DNA of 27,856 nt from Coptodactyla brooksi. Lineage: Eukaryota > Arthropoda > Insecta > Coleoptera > Scarabaeidae. The position numbers and the translations under genes are program-made. Positions within the stretch are counted from its first letter, which is position 1; every line of letters begins with the position of its first letter. This document shows positions 10,021 through 18,393 of this stretch, piece by piece. Location of the stretch: positions 1-27,856 of the forward strand of contig JAWQRM010000163.1 in NCBI GenBank assembly GCA_033557675.1, in the 5' to 3' direction. The notes beneath the pieces were generated by a model. The model saw only the letters and a program-made list of their open reading frames with translations, made no database searches and was not told where the DNA came from.

Positions 10021-11599
10021 TGTGTACTGGGGAAAGGACTTCTTTGAATTCAAATATGTGGACAACAAGGAATGGTAATTCACTTCTCAATGCAGTTTAT
10101 TTATAAGTTAATTATAAGCGTAAACTGAATAGTTTTACAGGTGAATTTGAAATTGTAATATATTTATATCAATATTAATATCTAAATATTAATATCTTTA
10201 TATTACAGCTCATACGTGGCTTGTCGCAATAAGATCTTTTCCTTAAAATTATTGACAGATTTTCTGCTCGATTTTTTTTTCTGGGAGACTATGTTAGAAG
10301 CCAACTCTCTCCGGCAAACCACAAAAAGTTTTATAGCAAAATATTTTTGATTTAAAAGAAAAACAGCAGAAACATTATACGAACTTATTTTGTGCTTCTA
10401 TGTGCTTCTATCTACATTGCGAAACGTATGATAATGCACAGTCATGTAATTGCATGACCATTTATGATATAGTGCTCTTATACAAACAATTTTATGATGG
10501 CAGATTATATTCCATTAAAGACTTACAATTAACGTAGTTAATAATTGCCTACCTTATAAAGTATTCAGCAATTGAACATTTGTAATAACTAATAGAGAAT
10601 GACTTCATACTGGATGGAAATGTGCAACAGTATGAAGCATAGGATAAATCAGTTTGTTGTATGAAATAAGAAGAAGTTTAAAGATTTAATAGTCACATTC
10701 GTACACAAAAATTACTTACCCACTGCTTTTAACAGCTCCACGCGTTTTTAATAATAATAATTAATAACCGATCACGTCTTACAAAAAATATGTTAAGGGC
10801 ACAATAGATAACGGAACCGTAAAGTACCGAAGGTTACTGCACATCAAGATGATCTGAACTACTCAAACTCGATATCACAAGTGGTAATGCCCAGAAAATT
10901 GCCGGGACAACGCTGGGCTACAAAACCAGCTCAAGTTTTTTACTACATGAGGCGAGTATAGGCACAAAAAGTGCTAAAAACGCTAGAAAGAATACGGACT
11001 TGAACTTTGTACCTGTGCAATACGAGTGCATGCTTCAAAATTTCAAAACTAAAATATTTACAATTAAACTTAAATGTAAAATGCTGCTGAGGATATATGA
11101 TGTATTCTATATTTAACAATTATTATTTTACGCTTGCATAATGCGATAATTATCACTTAACAGTTGGAATAAAATACATCCTAGCAACTATGTGGGGCAA
11201 TTATTAAACATCAAAGTATTGCACTGTAAATGCATTAACGTAAAACCCTTTTTTTACTAAAGAGCAGGATGTAGTTTATTTAACAACAACGTGCTATATA
11301 ACAACTACAAGAATTATTGATGTAAATTAAAGTGAATTAAAGAACATGCAACAGTGTGTGCATACTTTAAAAGAAGGTATGCGATAATCATGCCTAATTA
11401 GCTTAACTAATCAGGATCTTAAATTTGATTTGATTTATTGAAGTCAGTATCCTATCCTTCAATGTTGAGGTACCTTCTCACTATATTGTCTGGTTGAAAT
11501 TGGAAGATATGAAAGAAAGTATTTGGAAATAAATAAAGCAGATTTCGACAAAAAAGGAGGCAGAAGAAAATTATAAGTAACAATACTACCAGTCTAACG
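10021..11599. other. AT-rich non-coding DNA
   Basis: No gene recognised. A slightly GC-richer part at about 10800-11040 contains nothing I can name. The last 200 bases may be upstream LINE sequence too decayed to translate. Confidence 0.45.
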
Positions 11600-11795
11600 A
11601 CGTACTATATCATACTGAACAGTACATCATACAACAGAAACACAAGAGCAGGTTGAAAGTAACCAAAATGAAGTATTTTCCGGAAATTGTTGGAAAGACA
11701 AAATGGGATACAGTGAAGAACTAGAAAATTAGAGAAATGATTAAACAGCTTTGCACGCATCAAAAAAAAGGACGCAGACATATTAACGAAGTATA

Positions 11796-12836
11796 CGAGG
11801 TGCAATTAAATAGTTCCCGGACTAACTTTGTACACCGAAAAGGTAAATTACTACAAACTGGCACCGATAGATGGCAGTAGGCACATGTCTCACCATACTG
11901 TGTTGCAAGTTACAGCGTGTTACATTGCTTACTTGGTTTGTTCTCCACGTTTGTGTTAAGGTGCAATTGTCTTGCTCAGCGATTTTTACGATGAACAGAA
12001 TAAAAACGACAGCGTGTGTGTGTGAAATGTTGTGCTAACTTACAAAGGAATTTGAAGCATTTAACAGTTTTAACTAAATTGACGTTTCAAATGTCAAACT
12101 AACGTTTCAAATGTCAAATTGACGCTTCAACTGTCAAATTAACGTTTCAACTGTCAAATTGACATTTCAACTGTCAAACTTTCGTTTCACCTGTCAAATT
12201 GACGTTTCAAATGTCAAATTGACATTTAGACGGTCAAATCGACATTTCAAATGTCAAATTCACATTTCATCACATTTCAAATTGACATTTAAACAGTAAA
12301 GTTGACGTTTCAGCTGTCAAATTGGCGTTTCAACTTGAGATCTCATTTTTGACAGTTAAAACGTCAATTTGACAGTTGAAACGTCAGTTTGATAGTTGAA
12401 ACGCCAATTTGACATCTGAGACGTCAGTTTGACAATTGAAATATCAATTTGACAGTGGAAACGTCAATTTGACAGCCGAAACGTCAATTTAAGAGTTGGA
12501 ATGTCAATTCAACAGTTGAAACGCCATTTTGACATTTAAAACGTCAATTGGATCGTCGAAACATCAGTTTGACAGTTGAATCGTCCATTTGATAGTTGAA
12601 ACGTCAATTTCACACTCGCAGTTCTCTTTTTCTACCCATCGTAAAAATCGCAGCACGACACAATTGCATCTTAACAGAAATGTGAATAACAAACCAACTA
12701 AACAATGTAACACGCTGTAACTTGCAACACTTTATCGTGAAACATGTGTCTACTGCCATTTATCGGTATCAGTCTGCAGTATTTTGCGTTTCCGATGTAT
12801 AGAGTTATAGTCCGGGAAATATTGGATCGCACCTCG
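11796..12836. mobile_element. Palindromic (fold-back) MITE with TA flanks, mariner-like ends
   Basis: Ends CGAGGTGCAATTAAATAGTT and its imperfect complement ...GGATCGCACCTCG are flanked by TA on both sides (11794-11795 and 12837-12838). Outer arms of about 200 bp match in inverted order: CCCGGACT, CACATGTCTCAC against its complement, GTTGCAAGTTACAGCGTG, TTGGTTTGTT, GCGATTTTTACGATG. The inner half of each arm is an array of 20-bp units that switches orientation at the central palindrome GAGATCTC (12338-12345). No transposase frame exists, so it is non-autonomous. TACGAGGTG-type ends and TA targets point to a mariner relative as the mobilising source (inference). It interrupts a LINE tail, and a solo arm fragment lies at 5.25 kb. 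Confidence 0.9.
12081..12612. repeat. Two opposed arrays of a 20-bp unit
   Basis: From 12081 the unit is GACGTTTCAACTGTCAAATT with small variants, about a dozen copies (nine in strict 20-bp phase to 12260, then a phase slip). From about 12346 the complement AATTTGACAGTTGAAACGTC repeats about a dozen times to 12612. Each unit also holds its own small inverted repeat, TTGAC...GTCAA. The two arrays can pair along their whole length. Confidence 0.9.
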
Positions 12837-12985
12837 TATACGAAGTAGGAAGAAACAAAAGTAAAACAGGTAGAAAAAGGAAAATCTGGAAATAAAGAAT
12901 GTTATAAATGGAGATTAGAATATGTAAAACTATGAATTGAATGAAAATATTAATATTTATATAAAACTAGAATAGAGATCATATA

Positions 12986-13369
12986 CAGGGTGACTCTAAA
13001 ATCATGGGACAAACTTTGAAAGGTGGTAGAGCTCACTATAACAAACAATTATTGTATAGAATATACAATAATTTACCAAAAGTGACGGGTTGGGGCACAA
13101 ACACAAAAAATAACACATGAAATGACAAACATTGTTTATTTACAACGTCGTCGCTAAATGCTTTTTTTGCAGCAATGTCTACAAAAAATGCTCAATATTA
13201 CGGCCACCGACAGTAGTGCAAACTTGGTAGCGTTGGTGGAGTGATTGGCGAACAGATTCCTATACCCCATACGCGCCACTTCCGGTCATATATTCCTATA
13301 CAATAATTGTCTGTTATAGTGAACTTTACCACCCTACAAAGTTAGTCCCATGATTTTAGACTCACCCTG
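12986..13369 (-). mobile_element. Internally deleted TA-flanked DNA transposon with about 80-bp inverted ends
   Basis: The ends start TATACAGGGTGACTCTAAAA (left) and, complemented on the right, TATACAGGGTGAGTCTAAAA. They stay alike for about 80 bp through ATCATGGGAC, AACTTTG, GGTGGTA and CACTATAACA to AATTATTGTATAG. TA lies at 12984-12985 and 13370-13371. Between them is only the C-terminal end of a transposase on the minus strand, so most of the coding region is lost. A Tc1/mariner-type relative. Confidence 0.85.
13189..13259 (-). pseudogene. C-terminal stub of a Tc1/mariner-type transposase
   Basis: Reads ESVRQSLHQRYQVCTTVGGR then NIEHFL and a stop. It resembles the final helix of DUF4817-type Tc1/mariner transposases, where a basic R-R/Q-R-C...GG-HFEH tail precedes the stop. 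The catalytic domain is missing, so it cannot act. It lies inside the inverted-repeat element and gives its orientation. Confidence 0.6.
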
Positions 13370-13423
13370 TATATAAAATTAGGATAGATAGTAAATTGGT
13401 ATAATATATCCTTTTTAAAAACA

Positions 13424-13540
13424 ACAGGTTTTTATTCGAGAAAACAGAGGTCTGTGGTCTCGTAGTTACTAGAGCTTTCAAACACCTTAACCACAACAAG
13501 ATTATTTAGAATCTCGACGTACGTTTCGATCTATCTAAAA
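13424..13540 (-). repeat. Repeat family A copy 2 (minus half of a head-to-head pair)
   Basis: On the minus strand it reads GATCGAAACGTACGTCGAGA, TTCTAAATAATCTTGTTGTG, GTTAAGGTGTTTGAAAGC and GAGACCACAGACCTCTG. It contains the downstream half of the hammerhead-like core (GAAA, short stem CGTACG, TC) but the upstream CTGANGA part is lost. It abuts copy 3 in head-to-head orientation. Confidence 0.7.
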
Positions 13541-13655
13541 AAGGATTTTCCTGGCGAAGGTTTATTAGATAAATCGAAATATGTGTCGAGATTCTAAACA
13601 ATCTTGTTCTAGTTAATGTGTTTGTTAGCTCTACTAACAACACGTTGTCAAATAA
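13541..13655 (+). repeat. Repeat family A copy 3 (plus half of the head-to-head pair)
   Basis: Reads CTGGCGAAGGTTTATTAGAT, AAATCGAAATATGTGTCGAG, ATTCTAAACAATCTTGTT, TGTTTGTTAGCTCTA. It matches copies 1, 2 and 4 in order, then diverges after about 13630. Confidence 0.7.
13544..13594 (+). ncRNA. Hammerhead-ribozyme-like motif (type I layout, one core change)
   Basis: Parts in hammerhead order: stem I 5' strand GATTTTC (13544-13550); core CTGGCGA (13551-13557; canonical CTGANGA, so one A-to-G change); stem II GGTTTAT/ATAAATC with loop TAG (13559-13575); GAAA (13576-13579); very short stem III TATGTG; then TC (13586-13587) as the expected cleavage position; stem I 3' strand GAGATTC (13588-13594). 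Stem I pairs 6 of 7 positions, counting one wobble. A tiny stem III is a known trait of hammerheads in Penelope-like retroelements. The A-to-G change in the core probably weakens or abolishes cleavage. No activity is shown. Confidence 0.45.
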
Positions 13656-13830
13656 ACCACAACGTTGACCTAAGAAATATAAGTTATTACAATAATTATA
13701 TTCGTTTCATTTTGAATGATTGGTATAACTTAAGAACAGAATTTAATATGATTAAATTCATGTTCTGTTGCTAAACAACTGTATATATGCTGTACGGCGA
13801 CAATTAAAAAAAAATAAATGACAATCGCTT

Positions 13831-13858
13831 TTTATATCTCTCCAACGAGAGATATAAA
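13831..13858. repeat. Perfect 12-bp hairpin with 4-nt loop
   Basis: TTTATATCTCTC and GAGAGATATAAA flank CAAC. A further near-copy, AACGAGAGATAT, follows at about 13860. Confidence 0.7.
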
Positions 13859-13869
13859 CAACGAGAGAT

Positions 13870-14889
13870 ATCAACATAACGCATATTTATTGCTGTTTGT
13901 GAAAAATTCTATGAATTCATTAAATCAAGGTATCTGTTTTTAATATTGTACCCATTCAATGTATTTCATATAAACGCACACGATGTGAGACATGTATGTT
14001 ACATTATAATATTGATATTGTAAAATTTTAAATTAATATTCACTGAACTGTTTTCTACATGATATAAAATGTCCCGCAGACACAGTGCATATTCAAATTA
14101 AAATTAATATAGCCGAGCGCATATTTATGTACATTGTACCAAAATTAGATAACCTGGAAACAGACAGTGTTAACGCAACGATGTTGCTTTGAGTAATGTC
14201 GAAAATGGCGATTAAATAATGATTTTTTAAGATTTTTTTTTTAATTGCTTGTCCGCCTTTTTTCATCTCCGAAATAACAGAAAACCAGTAGTTTATCTGA
14301 ACCCTATATCCAAGTTTTATTAGTGATAGTTAGTTATGTAATGCTAATTAATTACCTAGAATACCTCGCATAAAATATATAAAGAATCGCAATGGATAAC
14401 TAAGTACACTGCACGCCAATTAATTATTGGTACTAAATGTTAAGATAACCATCTAAGAAAGTTAAATCCCATTTCACAATTACGAGTGCAAAGAATATTG
14501 GAGAAAAGAATACTCTGCAACAAAGCCATATAAGTACAGCAATATAAATAAAAGTGAAATATTTTCAAACTTTAATGTAGATTGCTATGATTCATACTGG
14601 AATTTTTTGGGTCATTCTGATTTGGATGCTTATCAGGTTCGAATTTTCCGACCATATTTCCTACTGCCCTTACTCATTGAGAAAGTATCAGATGTAGGCA
14701 TATGAATATTAAATGGTTTACGCAAGTAAATGTGTAAACCATTCAAGATGTTCCTAGACAATTACTACTGTACTAACTTTTTAATTTGTGTAATATAAAT
14801 AATCTTAACATTCTAGAAAATATACCTTGCTCTACAGAAAAGGCACTGAGTTTCTCTAAAGCTAATCCAAATCTGACAAATACTTGTAT
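13870..14889. other. AT-rich non-coding DNA
   Basis: No recognisable gene, RNA or element. Confidence 0.5.
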
Positions 14890-15000
14890 TAAGTATTTGT
14901 CTTCGTCACTTTTGATGATGCTGGTGTGGTCGGTGAAACGTGCGTCAAGCAAATAAACTTTTCGATTTTGGTGTAGCGATGGTATTATTTAACAGCGTTA
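14890..15000 (+). repeat. Repeat family B copy 2
   Basis: Contains TTTGATGATGCTGGTGTGG, TCGGTGAAACGTGCGTCAAG, CAAATAAACTTTTCG and ATTTTGGTGTAGCG. The GAAACGTG block and the tail align with the copies at 0.65 kb (minus) and 19.9 kb. This is the copy closest to a complete hammerhead-like layout in family B. Confidence 0.55.
14909..14950 (+). ncRNA. Hammerhead-ribozyme-like motif, family B (weak)
   Basis: Order: CTT-type stem I strand (14909-14911), TTGATGA core (14912-14918; canonical CTGATGA, so the first base differs), a wobble-rich stem II in GCTGGTGTGGTCGGT, GAAA (14935-14938), short stem III CGTGCG, TC cleavage position (14945-14946), then AAG able to pair with CTT. Stem I is only 3 bp and stem II depends on G-U pairs, so this is a decayed candidate at best. 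The related 0.65-kb copy has an undamaged AGCG/CGCT stem. Confidence 0.3.
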
Positions 15001-15656
15001 GACTTAATTATGTTTTATAATTGACAATAAGCATAAAGGCTGTTAAATGAAATAGTAACAAAATAAAACTCTGCGCAAATTTTAATAAGTAATATCACAC
15101 AAAGTCTTGGTTATTAAGCTCCAAAACATAAGGAACCCAGTTGCGGTAGTCGTAGTACATCAAACAAATTCAAAATTAGCTGTTAGCAAACAATAAATAT
15201 TAACCAGAATTTACTGTAAGCAGTTAAGAGAAACTGATACCACCACTGCATCATAACTTAAGGCGAAAGACTAAGTTGGAAGTCAGCAACATAGTCGGAA
15301 GGGATTCAATTATTCAATTGTGCTTTAGTGGCAGTTTTTTTGAAGAAATTATGGATTTATTTGCGGTTGCTTCTAAAATCATTGGAGATTTTACACATCT
15401 TCGAAACGATGGGTTTGGCAAATGCCGTTTGAAAATTTATGAATCCCTGAATGTGATTGATACTATATAAGGACGAAGAAGAGAATTATTTACCAACGTC
15501 GTAAACAAGACAAAGATGTGAATGCATTCGGAATAACTTTTAGTCAAGCACATACAACTGGAACAGAAATTCTCTCCAGATTACGGCCGATTGGGAAATT
15601 ATTTGAGGAACGTAGGTGATATTTTTAGACCACTTATTTAATTTTAGTATTTAATG
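15001..15656. other. Non-coding DNA with one unrecognised short frame
   Basis: A 64-codon frame (15276-15470, plus) begins MEVSNIVGRDSIIQ and continues as an open stretch rich in hydrophobic residues. I do not recognise it, and nothing nearby supports expression. Confidence 0.35.
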
Positions 15657-15736
15657 TATTAGGGTTTTCGGAAAGTAATTTAGTTTCTTTTTTTTTGTGA
15701 AAATGAAAGGCATTTTTCTTAAAGAGTGTAAATATT

Positions 15737-15905
15737 TTATGTAATTATATATTCACCATTTTGGTCCAACATCTTTCGCAATCTTTCTGTCAGTAACATG
15801 ATTCCACGCTCATAAAACTTCTGATCCCTGGCAAAGAACTGATCCAAGTCATTTTTGACAGCAAAGGTTTAGCCGTCCAAAAAAAATTGTAGAGATAGAA
15901 ACAGG
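15737..15905 (-). pseudogene. mariner transposase, C-terminal fragment
   Basis: Reads LFLSLQFFLDG, a stop, TFAVKNDLDQFFARDQKFYE, RGIMLLTERLRKMLDQNGEY and a short tail to a stop. It matches the mariner C-terminus (SLQN-L-G...QFFA-K...FYERGIMKLPERWQKV-DQNGEY). The third catalytic Asp lies just upstream and is missing. Non-functional. Confidence 0.85.
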
Positions 15906-16134
15906 GTCATGGTATTCTCCCAAAAATTTTGGAGACAGGTTCCAAGAATTTTGCAAACTCGCAGAAAACTTTTGCCAGTTTGTAAAAAATCATGCAATTT
16001 ATTTGTCCAGTTGATGACAGTACATTTTAGAATCGACTGTGGTATTCTCTCAAAAGTTTTGAAAAGAGCTCCCAAAAATGTTGCAAACTTACAAAAAAAA
16101 TCGCAAATTTTTGCAAAAAACTTTGCAAGCCAGT

Positions 16135-16271
16135 TTTGACACTAGAATTCTGTCACCATATCTGCTCCATATACATACATCGACTAATTGTTTTCTCGCT
16201 TGAACGGCATTTTTACCTTTTTTGTAATAAGAAACCAAAATGTGCCGAAAATGTTGTTTTTGATTCTCCAT
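16135..16271 (-). pseudogene. mariner transposase, N-terminal fragment
   Basis: Starts at ATG 16271 with MENQKQHFRHILVSYYKKGK followed by NAVQARKQLVDV. This is the first helix-turn-helix of a mariner transposase of the type whose N-terminus contains HFRHILL-YY-KGKNA-QA-KKLC-VYG. Homology ends after about 33 residues, where the deletion and filler begin. About 180 bp of leader lies between this start and the right terminal repeat. Confidence 0.8.
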
Positions 16272-16453
16272 GTTTCATAAGACACAAAAAGAAAACAATT
16301 GCACAGAACCGAACAAAATATTTTCACACAGCTTTGCAACGTCAACTGTCCTTGTCATCCTCGGTTGAGAATGAAGAATGAAGTTGGCAGGTTAAAATAC
16401 AACTAACGCCTCTGCTGCGAAAAAAACGAAATTACTTCCCGATCAGCCCAATA

Positions 16454-16855
16454 TTATTACTTTATTTTTTATTTTATTTGAAAAGTATCTCTTATTCTTA
16501 TAAGTATATCTAATTTCGTACGTTATTTTACTAAACCTGTATACATATGTGCATCTATAGCTTCTATTGTTTTGATGTTATAAATATACATTTTTAATTA
16601 TTCTGTCCTCCTGCCAACTGCCTACAATAATCTACTATTATCTATTATTAATTTGCCATGATTACATTAGTATAGGTGGATATGCCCATTATAATAAAGC
16701 AATTGTTTTATTATAATAGTTTACATTAACCTTTGCAGCTATTTTAAAACGTAGAATATGTATATCAGAATGGTTTGTTATTATTACTTTAAAAGAAAGT
16801 TGATGTATTTCGTTATTTATTATTATTATTATGTCATAGGGCTATGTTCTAAAGA
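16454..16855. other. AT-rich non-coding DNA
   Basis: No gene recognised; short TTA-rich runs (about 16815-16832). Confidence 0.5.
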
Positions 16856-16883
16856 AGATGTTGAGCTGTTGAGCTCAACATCT
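16856..16883. repeat. Perfect 12-bp hairpin with 4-nt loop
   Basis: AGATGTTGAGCT and AGCTCAACATCT flank GTTG. No following T-run or element. Confidence 0.75.
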
Positions 16884-16973
16884 ATTGCTATAAGAACCTT
16901 CAAATCATTTCCCTATATTTAAAACTTAAGTCTCATGTCCTGACATTTCTAAAATAAGTCGGACAGCTCAAAC

Positions 16974-17330
16974 ATGTTAGTGCTAACAATAAGGTTAAAA
17001 ATAGTTAAGCATTTGGAACGTTTATTTGCGGAGATAAGTAGATGGGCGAAAATGTACTTAGAACTGTCACTTATCTGTAAGAATAATATTATAGAAATCG
17101 GAATAGTAGAGAGCCAAGCTGCCGACCCGAAAAAATATTATTCTTGGCAAACGTCGGGAAGCGTCCACTTTAAATGCTGCCTTTCGCCGCTTCGAGTGGA
17201 TGTCGGTGAGGAGTACAATCGTGCCTGGCCTACAAGCAAATTGTTTCCTGGCCGCCTGCCAAATACTCTTAACATGTTTCGGGATGGCTACATTAAAGAA
17301 AAACCTCTGCTGTAACTGGTGTCATATAAT
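16974..17330 (+). other. GC-richer block with an unrecognised 113-codon frame
   Basis: The frame 16974-17315 runs MLVLTIRLKIVKHLERL to KEKPLL. I recognise no domain, and its codons look no more gene-like than its neighbours. The block (about 17100-17310) is richer in GC and CG than its surroundings and has GATA-type sites (GATAAG, CTTATC) at about 17033 and 17070. It could be conserved regulatory DNA, an isolated exon or chance; the frame alone does not support a gene. Confidence 0.25.
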
Positions 17331-17885
17331 TGAACGACTTGGCAGTGGTTTTGAAATCTCATGATAGCGGGTATTATAATGTTGCATTCATGTCCCAATA
17401 TGCTACATTTGATATATGTCGCGCAATAGGATATTCATAGCTTAAGTATGGGTCTTAAAGTTTTTATGTATTTCTGAGATTAAAGTTAAAATTACTAACT
17501 TTAATTCAACACTTGTATCCGTTAATGGTGGGTAAGTAGACTTTATAATTATAACACTTGCTTATTAGAACTTTTCGACTTAAGACGTCGTTAGATACAC
17601 ATTCTTAAGCTACGAATTGGGAAATACTGGAACGTATGGAGCTGCACAATTTTAATTTTAACATCTGTGTAGAAATGTCCCGAGTAAACTTTCTGAAATT
17701 GTATGAGAGATCCGGGAATCAATGATATTTCATCATGCGCAGATAACCTGCTTAATTTTTAATTGAGCATACTTAACTTAACTATAGGTACAAAAGGAGA
17801 GCAACACTAGTTTTATGAATTTTTCTAGAAAAGGAATAAATTGAATAAAATACTTTGCTTTTAATCCATTTTAAACCTTTAATTT
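17331..17885. other. AT-rich non-coding DNA
   Basis: No recognisable gene or element. Confidence 0.5.
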
Positions 17886-17936
17886 AATTTTCCCGAAGAA
17901 GGTTTGTTAGATAAACCGAAACATATGTCGAGATTC
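17886..17936 (+). ncRNA. Hammerhead-ribozyme-like motif (best core of family A)
   Basis: Stem I 5' strand AATTTTC (17886-17892); core CCGAAGA (17893-17899; canonical CTGANGA, one T-to-C change); stem II GGTTTGT/ATAAACC with loop TAG (17901-17917); GAAA (17918-17921); short stem III CATATG (17922-17927); TC (17928-17929) at the expected cleavage site; stem I 3' strand GAGATTC (17930-17936). GGTTT/AAACC is perfectly paired and extended by one G-U and one T-A pair. Stem I has two mismatches. The second half, GAAAC...GTC, is fully canonical. Comparing copies, the ancestral core was probably CTGACGA (inference). Confidence 0.45.
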
Positions 17937-17965
17937 TAAACAGTCTTGTGGTGGTTAAGGTAACT
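17886..17965 (+). repeat. Repeat family A copy 4
   Basis: Reads CCCGAAGAAGGTTTGTTAG, ATAAACCGAAACATATGTCG, AGATTCTAAACAGTCTTGTG and GTGGTTAAGG. It matches the other three copies in order but lacks most of the downstream tail. Confidence 0.7.
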
Positions 17966-18172
17966 AGAGCTGTAGTTAGGTATGTTAGCTGTAGTAAGAA
18001 TGTTATCGTCAATTTCGAACTTTTTTAACATTTTAAGAAGATTATTTTCTTCTGAGGTCATGGTATTTCCACTTACTTCATAAGAATTATCATTTTGAAG
18101 TATTTCTTGCAGTGCTTCTTGCAATGTTTTGTTTTTTTGATTTTCCGCGCCTTCTTTTTTCAGTATCTGCAC
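17936..18172 (-). CDS. Unrecognised 78-codon frame, doubtful
   Basis: Begins MQILKKEGAENQKNKTLQEA and continues with a charged, leucine-containing stretch (LQEILQ, ENNLLKMLKKFEIDDN) of helical, low-aromatic composition. I recognise no family. Its 3' end runs into repeat family A, so the natural end may be lost. It could be a fragment of a transposon ORF or host exon, or chance. Confidence 0.15.
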   Translation of the reverse strand: MQILKKEGAENQKNKTLQEALQEILQNDNSYEVSGNTMTSEENNLLKMLKKFEIDDNILTTANIPNYSSSYLNHHKTV

Positions 18173-18393
18173 ATCCTACGTTACAGCTCACGATGTTTTG
18201 TCCTATCTTTATGCAGTCTACTTTCTAAAAATATAAATCGTTTTCATGTTTCATACGAGATGTTGTTTTTGGTTTATTCCCAATTTTAAAATAACAACCA
18301 TAATTCCTGTTCTATTTTCTTCACTTTAAAAATATCATCCCTGACGTTGCTAGAAAAATATTAGAAAAATTGTACCGGCTGTACAGTTAGGAC
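18173..18393. other. Non-coding DNA, nothing recognised
   Basis: No gene or element recognised. Confidence 0.45.

Larger units (their letters stand above)
11600..12960 (+). pseudogene. LINE ORF2 C-terminal remnant, split by a MITE
   Basis: Two pieces, 11600-11795 and 12839-12960, flank the palindromic element. The left piece reads RLKVTKMKYFPEIVGKTK, WDTVKN, a stop, then KIREMIKQL. This is the block found after the reverse-transcriptase core in many insect LINEs (RL-ATEMKYLRRV-GKTRRDRIRNE-IRE). The right piece gives NKSKTGRKRKIWK and, in another frame, YKWRLEYV, like the RGRPRKTW...W-E tail of the same proteins. Internal stops are present in both pieces. The element inserted at a TA, so the LINE tail was there first. 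The clade is not determined. Confidence 0.6.
15659..16451 (-). mobile_element. Internally deleted mariner element with both ends
   Basis: The left end TTAGGGTTTTCGGAAAGTAA and the right end, complemented TTGGGCTGATCGGGAAGTAA, are inverted copies that continue into TTT(C/A)GTTT. TA lies at 15657-15658 and 16452-16453. The transposase runs on the minus strand: an N-terminal piece at the right and a C-terminal piece at the left. Between them, about 15906-16138 is not recognisable transposase. It holds two diverged direct copies of a motif beginning GGTATTCTC (about 15910 and 16041) and ending TTGCAAAC. The same motif occurs in the truncated copy near 19.6 kb, so the replacement predates these insertions. 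Confidence 0.88.

Noticed and set aside
12081..12612. CRISPR-like array or satellite
   Set aside because: Units are contiguous with no unique spacers, they invert at the centre, and the whole lies inside a TA-flanked element.
16974..17315. A 113-residue protein-coding gene
   Set aside because: Longest unexplained frame, but no domain, no promoter or splice support, and no recognisable similarity; kept only as a composition block.
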